DNA of 64,000 nt from Modestobacter sp. Leaf380 (GCF_001424485.1 NZ_LMQC01000012.1:519012-583011); one strand, 5' to 3'. Positions 51,714-60,879 are shown, counted from the stretch's first letter. Notes: generated from the sequence alone by a model not told the origin. A program made the numbers and translations.

Positions 51714-52682
51714 GTGGACCTCCCGACCGCTGCCGGACTCGCCCTGGGCGCTGCCGCCGACCTGGCGCTCGGCGACCCGCGCCGTCGGCACCCCGTCGCG
51801 GGCTTCGGCCAGGCCGCCGCCGCGCTCGAACCGCGGCTGTGGCGGGACTCCCGGGCGGCGGGGTCGGCGTACTGGCTGGCCTGCGTGGCACCGGTCGCCG
51901 CGCTGGGCCTGGCCGCGGACCGGGCCACCCGCCGGGCCCCCGTCGTCCGCACGCTGGTCACCGCGGCCGCCACCTGGGCGGCGCTCGGCGGCACCTCGCT
52001 GGGCCGGGCCGGCACCACGATGGCCGGCCACCTGGAGGCCGGGGACCTGCCCGCGGCCCGCGCGCACCTGTCCTCCCTGGCGGGGCGGGACCCCTCGACG
52101 CTGGGTGAGGCCGAGCTGGTCCGGGCCACCGTCGAGTCGGTCGCGGAGAACACCTCCGACGCCGCGGTCGCCCCGCTGGTCTGGGGCGCGGTCGCCGGGC
52201 TGCCCGGCCTCGTGGCCTACCGGGCGGTCAACACCCTGGACGCGATGGTCGGCCACCGGTCGGAGCGGTACGCCCGGTTCGGCTGGGCCTCCGCCCGCGC
52301 GGACGACGTCGCCAACTGGGTGCCGGCCCGGCTGACCGCCGCGGTGACCGTGGCGGTGGCGCCGCTGGTCGGCGGCTCGGCCCGCGAGGCGCTGCGGGTC
52401 TGGCGTCGGGACGGCGCCGCGCACCCCAGCCCGAACTCCGGTCGCTGCGAGGCCGCCGCAGCCGGGGCGCTGGGCGTCCGGCTGGGCGGCACGAACGTGT
52501 ACGGCGCCCGGGTCGAGCACCGGCCCACGCTGGGCGACGGCGCTCCCCCGGTGCGCGCCGACGTGGCCCGGGCGGTCGCCCTGTCCCGGGCCGTGTGGAC
52601 GGCGACGGCCGCGCTGGCCGTCGCCGTCCGGCTGCTCAGGAGCTCCCGGCCAGCAGCTTCCCCACGTAGTCCTCGAAGGTGA
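51714..52682 (+). CDS. cobD: Adenosylcobinamide-phosphate synthase
   Basis: 322-residue membrane protein (CbiB/CobD family) that attaches the aminopropanol (phosphate) arm to adenosylcobyric acid. Features: DLALGDPRRRHPVAGFGQAA, ATVESVAENTSDAAVAPLVW, NTLDAMVGHRSERYARFGWA, HPSPNSGRCEAAAAGALGVR, and several hydrophobic helices. GTG 51714 chosen; TTG 51696 is in frame. Divergent from def by 33 bases. Its 3' end overlaps the convergent PPOX gene by 47 bases. Confidence 0.92.
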   Translation: MDLPTAAGLALGAAADLALGDPRRRHPVAGFGQAAAALEPRLWRDSRAAGSAYWLACVAPVAALGLAADRATRRAPVVRTLVTAAATWAALGGTSLGRAGTTMAGHLEAGDLPAARAHLSSLAGRDPSTLGEAELVRATVESVAENTSDAAVAPLVWGAVAGLPGLVAYRAVNTLDAMVGHRSERYARFGWASARADDVANWVPARLTAAVTVAVAPLVGGSAREALRVWRRDGAAHPSPNSGRCEAAAAGALGVRLGGTNVYGARVEHRPTLGDGAPPVRADVARAVALSRAVWTATAALAVAVRLLRSSRPAASPRSPRR

Positions 52683-53310
52683 TCGTGCCGCCCTCGGCCG
52701 TCGTCGCTCGGCGGTCGTCGTCGGTCAGCACGTCCTGGACGACGTCGATCCGCTTCCAGGCCGGCACCGGCTGGGAACCGTCGGCGGCCGGGACGTAGCG
52801 GCTGTCGGCGACCCGCTGGTGCGGGTGGATGTAGCGCCCGCAGTTGTGGAAGACCGTCTCGACCCGCGCGACGGTGACCAGCTGCGCCCCGGGCCAGCGG
52901 GCCAGCAGGACCGGGTCGTCGGTCACCCGCTCGACGTCGGCCTGCAACCGGATCCGGTTGGGCGTCTCCAGGTCGATGAAGAGCAGTCCGATCCTGCCGG
53001 TGTCCTCGGCGTTGCCGACCGAGAGGTACATCCCGTTGCCGTCGAAGTGCGGGAAGGCGATCGTCGTCGGGTCGACGACGGCGACCACGCCCGGCGCCCC
53101 GCCCTTGTAGGACACGGTCGGGCGGCCCTCGGAGTCGACGGTGGAGAGGAAGAAGAAGTCCCGGGAGCTGATGAAGCCGCCGTAGAAGTCGTCGATCTCG
53201 TCGTGCACGATCGCGTCCACGACCCGGTCGGCCAACGGCCGGGCACCGGCGCGCTCCTGGGCCCGGCGGTGCGCCGGGGTGTAGAAGGCGTCCTTGTCGG
53301 GGGTGGCCAC
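52636..53310 (-). CDS. Pyridoxamine-5'-phosphate-oxidase-like flavoprotein
   Basis: 224 residues with a split-barrel FMN-binding fold: IDDFYGGFISSRDFFFLSTV, DSEGRPTVSYKGGAPGVVAV, FPHFDGNGMYLSVGNAEDTG, IGLLFIDLETPNRIRLQADV. This larger subgroup has a C-terminal extension containing IHPHQRVADSRYVPA. GTG 53310 is 4 bases after the nitrilase gene with GAGG upstream, so the two are co-transcribed. A redox or reductive role in nitrile or aldoxime metabolism is possible but not shown. Confidence 0.82.
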   Translation of the reverse strand: MATPDKDAFYTPAHRRAQERAGARPLADRVVDAIVHDEIDDFYGGFISSRDFFFLSTVDSEGRPTVSYKGGAPGVVAVVDPTTIAFPHFDGNGMYLSVGNAEDTGRIGLLFIDLETPNRIRLQADVERVTDDPVLLARWPGAQLVTVARVETVFHNCGRYIHPHQRVADSRYVPAADGSQPVPAWKRIDVVQDVLTDDDRRATTAEGGTITFEDYVGKLLAGSS

Positions 53311-53314
53311 CGGC

Positions 53315-54310
53315 TCAGACCTCGGCCGGCGTCGGGAGCTCGTCGAGCACCGCGAGCGGTGCCCGGTCCACGACCACGGGTGACGGCGAGCGGTTCAGCA
53401 GCAGCCGGACGACGTCGGGCCGGGAGTAGTGGCCCACCGGGTCGGCGGCGGACTTGGCGATCGCGATGAGCGAGAAGTCCAGGTCCGCGTACAGGATGCC
53501 CTCCTCGTGCTCGTCCAGCGGCTGGGCCAGGACGCTGCCCTCGGGGCCGTAGACCTGGGTGAACCCGCCGCCCTGCAGCAGCAGCTGCTTCTTGGTGTCG
53601 GTGTCGCAGAACAGGTCGTGGGCCGCCTGCCCGACGACGCCGCAGGGCGCCAGCACGAACGCCTGGCCCTCGACCGCGTAGGTCAGGCTGGCGGCGTTGT
53701 TCACCGCGGCGCCCAGGGCGTGCGCGGCGCCCCGGTAGACCGAGAAGCTGGGCCACGAGCCGACGTGGATCTGCTCGCCCAGGGAGTACATCGCGTACTT
53801 GGTGAGCGGCTGGAAGTGCTCCCAGCAGTTGAGCGCGCCGATCTTGCCCAGCGCGGTGTCGTGCACCTGGATGTCGCTGCCGTCGCCCTCGCCGAACACC
53901 GCGCGCTCGACGGAGGTGGGCTTGAGCTTGCGGCGCACCGCGATGACCTGGCCGGCGTCGTCGATGAAGGCCTGGGACATGTAGAGGCTGCCGCCGGCGC
54001 GCTCGCTGAAACCGAAGACGACGTGCACCCGGTGCTGCGCGGCCGCGGCGGCGATCCGCTGCATCTCGGCGCCGTCCCGGGTCATCGAGGCCTCGGCGTA
54101 GCGGGCGACGAACTGCATGCCCCAGGCCGGGGAGTCCAGCCAGATCCACCAGGGGTAGCCGGGGATGAACGTCTCCGGGAAGGTGACGAGCTGGGCGCCG
54201 TTGCCGGCGGCCTCGCCGATCAGGTCGATCATCGCGGCGACGCCGGCGTCGAGGTCCAGCCACTTCGGCTCGGCCTGGACGGCGGCGGCGCGGACCACTC
54301 GTGCGGTCAT
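53315..54310 (-). CDS. Nitrilase (carbon-nitrogen hydrolase)
   Basis: 331 residues. The catalytic Glu is in LVTFPETFIPGYPWWIWLDS, the Lys in VRRKLKPTSVERAVFGEGDG, and the nucleophile Cys in GALNCWEHFQPLTKYAMYSL. The length and the CWEHFQP motif mark true nitrilases, converting nitriles to carboxylic acids and ammonia, rather than amidases. ATG 54310 with AGGGAG upstream. Operon with the PPOX-like flavoprotein; an AraC regulator lies 82 bases upstream on the same strand, as in other nitrilase loci. Confidence 0.92.
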   Translation of the reverse strand: MTARVVRAAAVQAEPKWLDLDAGVAAMIDLIGEAAGNGAQLVTFPETFIPGYPWWIWLDSPAWGMQFVARYAEASMTRDGAEMQRIAAAAAQHRVHVVFGFSERAGGSLYMSQAFIDDAGQVIAVRRKLKPTSVERAVFGEGDGSDIQVHDTALGKIGALNCWEHFQPLTKYAMYSLGEQIHVGSWPSFSVYRGAAHALGAAVNNAASLTYAVEGQAFVLAPCGVVGQAAHDLFCDTDTKKQLLLQGGGFTQVYGPEGSVLAQPLDEHEEGILYADLDFSLIAIAKSAADPVGHYSRPDVVRLLLNRSPSPVVVDRAPLAVLDELPTPAEV

Positions 54311-54392
54311 CTGGGGCTCCCTGGGGTGGTGTGTGCGGGCTCACCCACCCTGCGCCGCCCGGGACCCGCCGGGACTCACCCTGCGGGCCGGC

Positions 54393-55367
54393 TCACTGAC
54401 GCCGCGTGCCACCCCGGTGCTCGGCCGGCGTCCGGCCGGTGACGGCCCGGAACGCGCGGTGGAACTGGGCCTCCCCGGCGAAACCGCACGCCGTGCCGAC
54501 GGCGGCCACCGACCGGTCGGGCCGGGCGACCAGCAGGGCCGCGGCACGCTCGACCCGCAGGGCCCGCAGGGTGTCGGCGAAGGAGTCCGCCCGGCCCTCG
54601 AAGAGCCGGAACAGCGCCCGCCGGGACAGGTGGCAGGCCCGGGCCACCGCATCGGCGTCCAGGCCCGGGTCGGCGGCGTGCGCACGCAGGTGGGCGAGCA
54701 CGCGCTCCCGGTCCAGGGCGGCGCCGTCGGCGCCGACCGGCCGGTCCCCGGCGGCCAGCCGCAGCGCGGAGGCCAGCAGCCCCGGGGCGTGGGCACTGAG
54801 CTGGCGGGCGCCGACCGGGTCCCGGTCGTGCAGCAGGCTCAGCGAGGCGAAGAACCCGGCCAGCACCGACCCCGGGCCCTCCGCGTGCAGCGCGATCGCG
54901 GTGACGTGCACGGCGTCGTCGCCGATGCCGGCCGCGGCCAGCAGCGGCCGGCGGGGCAGCTGGACGACCAGTTGCTCGAAGGCGTCGTCGAAGTGCAGCG
55001 TGTAGGGCCGGGTGCTGTCGTAGAAGCTCATCGCCCCGGGCGTGAGCTCCGCCGTCCGGCCGTCCTGCTCGACCCGGCCCCGCCCGCCGAGCTGGATGCT
55101 GGCCAGCAGGTAGTCCTCGGAGCTGCCGGCGATCAGCGAGCGGGTGCGCCGCACGTGCTGCCCGGCGGCACGGACCTCGGTCAACTGGACCGCCGGGTGC
55201 GTGACCACCCGCAGCTCGCCGCGGAAGGGCCGGCCGCTCGTCGGGGTCGCCGTCAGCGGGACGAACGTGTCCGAGATGAGGTCCCGCCAGTGGTCGAACG
55301 CCTCGACCGGGGGCACCCCGGCGGTCGAGCAGGTGAGCACCTGCGCGTCCGCTCCCGGGGTGCCCAC
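54393..55367 (-). CDS. AraC-family regulator (AraC-binding-like N-terminus)
   Basis: 324 residues: N-terminal effector domain (VEAFDHWRDLISDTFVPLTA, ELTPGAMSFYDSTRPYTLHF) of the OruR/FeaR type and C-terminal double HTH (DADAVARACHLSRRALFRLF, RSVAAVGTACGFAGEAQFHR). GTG 55367 chosen because the protein aligns from there; the frame is open to 55403. Position suggests control of the nitrilase-PPOX pair. Confidence 0.87.
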   Translation of the reverse strand: MGTPGADAQVLTCSTAGVPPVEAFDHWRDLISDTFVPLTATPTSGRPFRGELRVVTHPAVQLTEVRAAGQHVRRTRSLIAGSSEDYLLASIQLGGRGRVEQDGRTAELTPGAMSFYDSTRPYTLHFDDAFEQLVVQLPRRPLLAAAGIGDDAVHVTAIALHAEGPGSVLAGFFASLSLLHDRDPVGARQLSAHAPGLLASALRLAAGDRPVGADGAALDRERVLAHLRAHAADPGLDADAVARACHLSRRALFRLFEGRADSFADTLRALRVERAAALLVARPDRSVAAVGTACGFAGEAQFHRAFRAVTGRTPAEHRGGTRRQ

Positions 55368-55421
55368 GCGCCGATGATGGCAGCGGGGGACGCCGTTGCC
55401 CATCCCCCGCTGCCGGGCAGG

Positions 55422-55688
55422 TCAGTGCCGCGCGACCGCCGGTGCACCCACCCGCACCGCCGGGGACGACGGCCGGGCCGGCGCGGTCACCGGCGTCCGC
55501 GGCCCCCGCCCGTGCAGGGCGCCGCGTGGCGCGGGCGGCACCGGGAACCCGGCCGGGTCCACCCGCAGGTGGCTGGCCGGCGGGTCGGCCGGGCCCCGGC
55601 CACCGCGGACGGCGATCACCAGGGTGGCCACCGCGAGGGCGCCACACCCGAGGAGGAACAGCAGCACGAGGACTCCACCTGTGGTCAT
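55422..55688 (-). CDS. Small single-helix membrane protein, hypothetical
   Basis: 88 residues: one N-terminal membrane helix (GVLVLLFLLGCGALAVATLV) followed by a Pro/Arg/Gly-rich tail with no recognised domain. ATG 55688 is preceded by no clear ribosome-binding site. Divergent from the MocR-type regulator, whose palindromic site lies in the 61-base gap, so it may be that regulator's target. Reality is moderately supported. Confidence 0.5.
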   Translation of the reverse strand: MTTGGVLVLLFLLGCGALAVATLVIAVRGGRGPADPPASHLRVDPAGFPVPPAPRGALHGRGPRTPVTAPARPSSPAVRVGAPAVARH

Positions 55689-55712
55689 GGGACGACAGTG
55701 GCACCGTCGTCG

Positions 55713-55747
55713 TTGACCGATCGCAGTCCACTGCGGCATGGTGGACT
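55713..55747 (+). promoter_or_regulatory. Leaderless promoter and dyad operator of the MocR-type gene
   Basis: -35 TTGACC (55713-55718), 18-base spacer, -10 CATGGT (55737-55742), then ATG at 55750 seven bases later. The inverted repeat AGTCCAC (55725-55731) / GTGGACT (55741-55747) covers the -10; a third AGTCCAC lies at 55769-55775 in the coding start. GTGGAC-type sites are typical of MocR regulators, suggesting autorepression. Confidence 0.5.
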
Positions 55748-55749
55748 GC

Positions 55750-57198
55750 ATGCCAGTCGCCAGTGAGGAGTCCACTCCGGTCCGCGAGCTGGCCACCCTG
55801 CTCGGCGACGTCGACCGGCTGCCCCCGCCGCGGTACGCCGCGCTGGCCCGCCGGGTGCGCGAGCTGCTGGTCACCGGGGAGCTGCCGGTGGGCAGCCGGC
55901 TGCCGGCCGAGCGCGACCTGGCCACGGCCCTCGCCGTCAGCCGGGTGACGGTGGCCAGCGCCTACCGGACGCTGCGCGAGGAGGGCTACGCCCGCACCCG
56001 GCACGGGTCGGGCACCGTCACCGAGCTCCCCGACGACCGGCCGGAGTGGGTCTGGCAGTCCGGGGAGACCCCGGGCGTGCTGGACCTGGCGCACGCGGCG
56101 CCCTCGGCCTCGCCGCTGCTGGCCCCGGCCTACGCCCAGGCGCTCACCGACCTGGCCGGGCACTACGCGGGCAGCGGCTACGTGCCCGGCGGGCTGCCCG
56201 AGCTGCGCGCCGCCCTCGCCGACCGGTTCACCGCGCGGGGCCTGCCGACCACCCCGGACCAGGTGCTGGTCACCTCCGGTGCCGGCGACGCTGCGGCACT
56301 GGTCTGGGAGACGCTCCTGGAGACCGGTGACCGGGTGCTGGTCGAGCACCCCAGCTACCCCGGGGCCATCCGCTCGATCGAGCTCGCCGGCGGCCGCTGC
56401 GTCCCGGTGCCGGTGGACGTGGAGGACCCCGACGCCCTGGTCGAGGCGGCCCGGCTGGCCGCCCGGCAGAGCGGGCCGCGCCTGGCCTTCCTGATGCCCG
56501 ACCACGCCAACCCGACCGGTGCGTCGGTGTCGGCGACGGGGCGCCGCCGGCTGGCCGCGACGCTGTGGCAGCAGGGTGTGCTGACCGTCGTCGACGAGGT
56601 GGCCGCGGACCTGGTGCTCGAGGGCGAGCAGCCCCCGCACTTCGCCGCCGGGCTGCCGGACGCCGCGACCATCACCGTCGGCGCGCTGTCCAAGTCGGTG
56701 TGGGGCGGTCTGCGGGTGGGCTGGCTGCGCACCGACGCCGCCCTGGTCGACCGGCTGTCCACCGTGCTGGGCCACCGGCAGCTGTCGGTCGGCCTGCTGG
56801 ACCAGCTGGCCGCCACCACCCTGGTGCGCCGGCTGGACGAGGTGCTCGACCACCGCCGGGGCCAGCTGCGCGAGCAGCGCGACGCGCTGGTCGCCGACCT
56901 GGCCGCCCGGCTGCCCGACTGGCAGGTCACCGTGCCCACCGGCGGGCTGTCGCTGTGGGCACGGCTCCCGGTCGGGCTGAGCTCCGCCGCGCTCACCGCG
57001 GCCGCGGCGCCGGCCGGGGTGCTGCTGGCCGAGGGCCGGGTCTTCGGCACCGGATCGGCCTTCGACGACCGCCTGCGGCTGCCCTTCACCCGGCCGCCCG
57101 CGGAGCTGGCGGCGGCGGTCGACGTCCTGGTGCGGCTGGACGGGCAGCTGCGCGGTCGACCGGTCCCCCGGCCCGTACCTTCCGCGACGGTCGTCTGA
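55750..57198 (+). CDS. MocR-type regulator: GntR HTH fused to PLP-dependent aminotransferase fold
   Basis: 482 residues. The GntR winged helix is at ~20-85 (LLVTGELPVGSRLPAERDLA, VSRVTVASAYRTLREEGYA). The fold-type I aminotransferase domain follows (TSGAGDAAALVWETLLETGD, MPDHANPTGASVS, and the PLP lysine in TVGALSKSVWGGLRVGWLR). MocR proteins sense PLP or amino compounds. ATG 55750 is favoured by the leaderless promoter; ATG 55738 is four codons upstream. Target probably itself and the divergent small membrane protein. Confidence 0.88.
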   Translation: MPVASEESTPVRELATLLGDVDRLPPPRYAALARRVRELLVTGELPVGSRLPAERDLATALAVSRVTVASAYRTLREEGYARTRHGSGTVTELPDDRPEWVWQSGETPGVLDLAHAAPSASPLLAPAYAQALTDLAGHYAGSGYVPGGLPELRAALADRFTARGLPTTPDQVLVTSGAGDAAALVWETLLETGDRVLVEHPSYPGAIRSIELAGGRCVPVPVDVEDPDALVEAARLAARQSGPRLAFLMPDHANPTGASVSATGRRRLAATLWQQGVLTVVDEVAADLVLEGEQPPHFAAGLPDAATITVGALSKSVWGGLRVGWLRTDAALVDRLSTVLGHRQLSVGLLDQLAATTLVRRLDEVLDHRRGQLREQRDALVADLAARLPDWQVTVPTGGLSLWARLPVGLSSAALTAAAAPAGVLLAEGRVFGTGSAFDDRLRLPFTRPPAELAAAVDVLVRLDGQLRGRPVPRPVPSATVV

Positions 57199-57275
57199 CC
57201 TGCGGCGTCGCGAACAACCTCCCCGACAGCGTGCAGGGAGCGTTCCGGATCGGTAGGTTCTGTGCATCGGATGCG

Positions 57276-57339
57276 GTCGGCCTGGAGCCGACGGTGCCCT
57301 CGTCGAGAGGACGGCGGGGGGCCCCCGACCCCAGGTCGG
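57276..57339 (+). other. Two short hairpins in the leader of the PAS-ANTAR gene
   Basis: GTCGGC-CTGGA-GCCGAC (57276-57292) and CCGACC-CCA-GGTCGG (57325-57339) are perfect stems in the 166-base gap before the ANTAR gene, which otherwise has only a weak -10 (TAGGTT, 57254-57259). They could be RNA structures controlling the gene. Confidence 0.35.
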
Positions 57340-57364
57340 TGCGCTGGAAACACCGGGACCCGCC

Positions 57365-58159
57365 GTGAGCTCAGCCGTCTCCTCCCACACCGCCGCCACC
57401 ACCACCGAGCACCCGGCCGTCCCCGGGCCGCGGGTGGTCGCCTCCCCCCTGCCCGACGGGCCCGCGCGTGCAGGCGCACACGCGGGTCCCACCTCCCTGC
57501 AGACCCCGGTCGGCGAGTGGACCTGGCAGCCCGGCTCGGGCTCCTGGTGGTACTCCGCCGGCCTGCTGTCCATGCTCGCCCTGCCCCGCACCGCGCTCGC
57601 CGAGAGCCGGTCGGGACGCCGGGGGACGCTCGCCGGCCTGCGTCTGCCGCACGTGCACGCCGACGACCGGCCCCGCCTGCGGGCCGCCCTGGAGGCGGCC
57701 GCGCTGGAGGGCCGGACCTTCGCCGTCGACGTCCGGTTCCTGCGCGGGGACGGCAGGGTCTGCGCCACCACCGTCACCGGCGGTCCGGGCAGCGCGGCCG
57801 CCGACGGCGGGTACCCCGCGGTCACCGGCCTCGTCGTCGACGTGACCGAGGACCGCACCCAGACAGCCCCCGACGACGACCGCGAGGCCGCCCTGCGGCG
57901 CGAGGTCGAGCAGCTGCGCACCGCGATGGCCAGCCGGGCCGTCATCGAGCAGGCCAAGGGCGTGCTCATGGTGCTCGTGGGCTGCAGCGACCAGGTCGCC
58001 TTCGAGCTGCTGGGCCACCTGTCCAACCACACGCACCGCAAGGTCCGTGAGGTGGCCGGGCTGGTCGTCGGTTCGGCGTCGGGTGACGGGCAGCTGCCCG
58101 AGGACGTGCGGCAGATCCTCCGGGACGCCTGCCCGCCCTCGGCGCCGACCCGGCCGTGA
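57365..58159 (+). CDS. PAS-ANTAR domain protein (RNA-binding antiterminator)
   Basis: 264 residues: a disordered N-terminus, a PAS-like domain at ~50-165 (VGEWTWQPGSGSWWYSAGLL, FLRGDGRVCATTVTG), a short coiled segment, and a C-terminal ANTAR domain (LRTAMASRAVIEQAKGVLMV, FELLGHLSNHTHRKVREVAG). ANTAR proteins bind paired hairpins in mRNA leaders to prevent termination. The input signal and RNA targets are unknown. GTG start; the stop overlaps the STAS-like gene (GTGA). Confidence 0.87.
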   Translation: MSSAVSSHTAATTTEHPAVPGPRVVASPLPDGPARAGAHAGPTSLQTPVGEWTWQPGSGSWWYSAGLLSMLALPRTALAESRSGRRGTLAGLRLPHVHADDRPRLRAALEAAALEGRTFAVDVRFLRGDGRVCATTVTGGPGSAAADGGYPAVTGLVVDVTEDRTQTAPDDDREAALRREVEQLRTAMASRAVIEQAKGVLMVLVGCSDQVAFELLGHLSNHTHRKVREVAGLVVGSASGDGQLPEDVRQILRDACPPSAPTRP

Positions 58160-58632
58160 CCAGCTGCCGGGCGCACGCCCCCAGCCGGACGGCACCCACG
58201 GCCACCTGTCCGCGGCGCACCCCGGTCCCGGCGCCGGCCCTGACGGTCGTGGTCGACCGGGACCGGACCCCGGCCCGGGTGACCGTCAGCGGCCGGGTCG
58301 GTCCCGGCGGCGGCCCGGCCCTGACCCGACTGCTCGGGACCGCGCTGGGCACGCCGGGGGCGGAGCTGCACGTGGACCTGTCCCGGCTCCGCCTGGGCGA
58401 CGACGACGCGCGGGCCGCCCTGCGGGCCGTCGTGCTGTCCCGGCCGGCCGGGCCCCGGGTGACCCTGCTCGCCGACGGCGAGACCGTCGACCCGGTCCGC
58501 GACCTGCTGGGGCTCCAGCTGGCCTGGTGCCCGGTCGAGGTGCGACGACGGTGGCGGCTCCAGCGTCCCGGCGCGCACGCCGGGCTGCCGGCCGTCGCGC
58601 GGCGCCGCCTGCCGCACCCCCCGGCGGCCTGA
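58156..58632 (+). CDS. STAS-like small protein coupled to the ANTAR gene
   Basis: 158 residues. The middle (VTVSGRVGPGGGPALTRLLG, ELHVDLSRLRLGDDDARAAL, RVTLLADGETVDPVRDLLGL) resembles a degenerate STAS fold, with LRLGDDDA where the phosphorylatable Ser motif would be, so no phosphorylation is expected. The tail is basic. Translationally coupled to the PAS-ANTAR gene, which suggests a shared signalling output. Confidence 0.6.
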   Translation: MTSCRAHAPSRTAPTATCPRRTPVPAPALTVVVDRDRTPARVTVSGRVGPGGGPALTRLLGTALGTPGAELHVDLSRLRLGDDDARAALRAVVLSRPAGPRVTLLADGETVDPVRDLLGLQLAWCPVEVRRRWRLQRPGAHAGLPAVARRRLPHPPAA

Positions 58633-58738
58633 GCGCCGGCCGGCCGACGGGCCGGGGCGGGGGGCGGCCGGGAGCGTCGGGGATGATGCTCCGGTCGCCC
58701 GGACGTCGTGGTCGGGGACGCGATGGAGGGAGTGCCGG

Positions 58739-59383
58739 GTGTTCTACCTCATCGCCCGCTTCGTGCTGAGGCCGCTGTTCATCCTCACCTGCCGGCCCAC
58801 CGTGGTCGGCCGCGAACGGATGCCGCTGACCGGTCCGCTGCTGCTGGCCAGCAACCACCTGTCCTTCATCGACAGCATCGCCATCCCGCTCATGGCCCCC
58901 CGCAAGGTGGGCTACCTGGCCAAGGCCGAGTACTTCACCGGCACCGGGGTGAAGGGCTGGCTGTCCAAGACCGTCTTCACCGCGCTGGGCGCCCGACCGG
59001 TCGAGCGGCAGACCCACCGCGCTGCCCAGGCCGCACTGGACACCGTCCTGCACGCGCTGCAGGACGGGGAGGCGTTCGGCATCTACCCCGAGGGCACCCG
59101 CTCCCGCGACGGGAAGCTCGCCCGCGGCAAGACCGGGGTGGCCTGGCTGGCGCTCACCGCGGACTGCCCCGTCGTCCCGGTCGCCGTGCACGGCACCGAC
59201 CAGGTGCAGCCCATCGGGGCCCGCTACCCCCGCCCGCACAAGGTGACGATCACCTTCGGCGAGCCGATCACCTTCCCCGAGCAGCGCGGCCTGGCCGGCA
59301 ACGGCCGGGCCCGCCGGGTCGTCACCGACCGGGTCATGGAGGGCATCGCGGAGCTCTCGGGCCAGGAGAAGTCCGGCTGGTGA
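58739..59383 (+). CDS. 1-acyl-sn-glycerol-3-phosphate acyltransferase (PlsC family)
   Basis: 214 residues. The acyltransferase motif NHLSFID (HX4D) lies near residue 40, then [20 protein letters not shown] near 115 and [10 protein letters not shown] near 150. An N-terminal hydrophobic segment ([15 protein letters not shown]) anchors it to the membrane. It transfers acyl groups to lysophosphatidic acid or a related acceptor. GTG 58739 with GGAGGGAG upstream; its stop overlaps the cobQ start by four bases. Confidence 0.9.
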   Translation: MFYLIARFVLRPLFILTCRPTVVGRERMPLTGPLLLASNHLSFIDSIAIPLMAPRKVGYLAKAEYFTGTGVKGWLSKTVFTALGARPVERQTHRAAQAALDTVLHALQDGEAFGIYPEGTRSRDGKLARGKTGVAWLALTADCPVVPVAVHGTDQVQPIGARYPRPHKVTITFGEPITFPEQRGLAGNGRARRVVTDRVMEGIAELSGQEKSGW

Positions 59384-60879
59384 GCGGCGCGCTGCTGGTC
59401 GCGGGGACGACGTCGGACGCCGGCAAGTCCGTCGTCACCGCCGGGATCTGCCGGTGGCTGGTGCGCCAGGGCGTGTCCGTGGCGCCGTTCAAGGCGCAGA
59501 ACATGAGCAACAACTCGATGGTCACCACCGACGGCGCGGAGATCGGCCGGGCGCAGGTGTTCCAGGCCGCGGCCGCCCGGGTCGAGCCCGAGGCGGCGAT
59601 GAACCCGGTGCTGCTCAAGCCGGGCGGTGAGCTGAGCAGCCAGGTCGTCGTGCTGGGCCGGGCGGTCACCGACGTGACGGCGATGAGCTACCGCGGTCTC
59701 AAGGCCCAGCTCTTCGAGCAGGTGCTGGCCAGCCTGGCGCAGCTCCGGGCCCGGTTCGACGTGGTGGTCTGCGAGGGTGCCGGGTCGCCCACCGAGATCA
59801 ACCTGCGCGACACCGACATCGCCAACATGGGCCTGGCGACGGCGGCCGGGCTGCCCGTGGTCGTCGTCGGCGACATCGACCGGGGCGGGCTGTTCCCCGC
59901 CCTCTACGGCACGGTCGCGCTGATGCCGCCGGCCGACCAGGCGCTGGTGGCCGGGTTCCTGGTCAACAAGTTCCGCGGCGACGTCCGGCTGCTGGCCCCG
60001 GGCCTGGACACCCTGCGCGAGCTCACCGGCCGTCCCACCCTGGGCGTGCTGCCCTGGCTGCCGGGCCTGTGGCTGGACGTCGAGGACTCCCTGGACCTCA
60101 CCGGTGACCGCGGCCCCGCGCTGCCACCGCTGGGCGAGGACGTGCTGCGGGTGTCGGTGGTCAAGCTGCCCCGGCTGTCGAACTTCACCGACCTGGACGC
60201 CCTGGCCGCCGAGCCCGGCGTGCTGGTCCGCTACGCCACCCGCCCCGAGGAGCTCGCCGACGCCGACCTCGTCGTCCTGCCCGGCACGCGCTCGACGGTG
60301 TCGGACCTGGGCTGGCTGCGCGAGCGCGGACTGGACGCCGCGATCGCCCGGCGGGCGGCGGCCGGGGCGCCGGTGCTGGGCGTCTGCGGTGGGCACCAGA
60401 TGCTGGCGCGCACGATCCGCGACGACGTCGAGTCCCGCTCCGGGGAGGTCGCCGGGCTGGGGCTGCTGCCCACCGACGTCGTCTTCGCCCGGGAGAAGAC
60501 GCTGGGCCGCCCGGTCGGGTCCTGGCGCGGCGAACCCGTCGCGGCCTACGAGATCCACCACGGCGTGGTGAGCGTCGACGGCGGCGAGCCGTTCCTGGAC
60601 GGCACCCGGGTCGGCGCCGTCTTCGGCACCACCTGGCACGGCGCGCTGGAGAGCGACGGCTTCCGGCGGGCCTTCCTCACCGAGGTGGCCGCGCTCACCG
60701 GCCGCCGGTTCGTCGTCGCCACCGACACCGACTTCGCCGCCGTCCGGGAGGCCCGGCTCGACGCCCTGGGCGACCTGGTCGCCGACCACGCCGACACCGA
60801 TGCCCTGTGGCGCCTCATCGAGTCCGGCCCGCCGGCCGGTCTCCCCCTGCTGCCCCCGGGAGCCCCCGTTGGACGCTGA
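59380..60879 (+). CDS. cobQ: Cobyric acid synthase
   Basis: 499 residues. The N-terminal ATP-binding domain has [52 protein letters not shown]. The C-terminal class I glutaminase triad region is [13 protein letters not shown] with the nucleophile Cys and AYEIHHGVV. It amidates four carboxylates of adenosylcobyrinic a,c-diamide. GTG 59380 overlaps the acyltransferase stop (GTGA), so this cob gene is expressed in a lipid-gene unit, away from the other cob genes. Confidence 0.95.
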   Translation: MSGALLVAGTTSDAGKSVVTAGICRWLVRQGVSVAPFKAQNMSNNSMVTTDGAEIGRAQVFQAAAARVEPEAAMNPVLLKPGGELSSQVVVLGRAVTDVTAMSYRGLKAQLFEQVLASLAQLRARFDVVVCEGAGSPTEINLRDTDIANMGLATAAGLPVVVVGDIDRGGLFPALYGTVALMPPADQALVAGFLVNKFRGDVRLLAPGLDTLRELTGRPTLGVLPWLPGLWLDVEDSLDLTGDRGPALPPLGEDVLRVSVVKLPRLSNFTDLDALAAEPGVLVRYATRPEELADADLVVLPGTRSTVSDLGWLRERGLDAAIARRAAAGAPVLGVCGGHQMLARTIRDDVESRSGEVAGLGLLPTDVVFAREKTLGRPVGSWRGEPVAAYEIHHGVVSVDGGEPFLDGTRVGAVFGTTWHGALESDGFRRAFLTEVAALTGRRFVVATDTDFAAVREARLDALGDLVADHADTDALWRLIESGPPAGLPLLPPGAPVGR

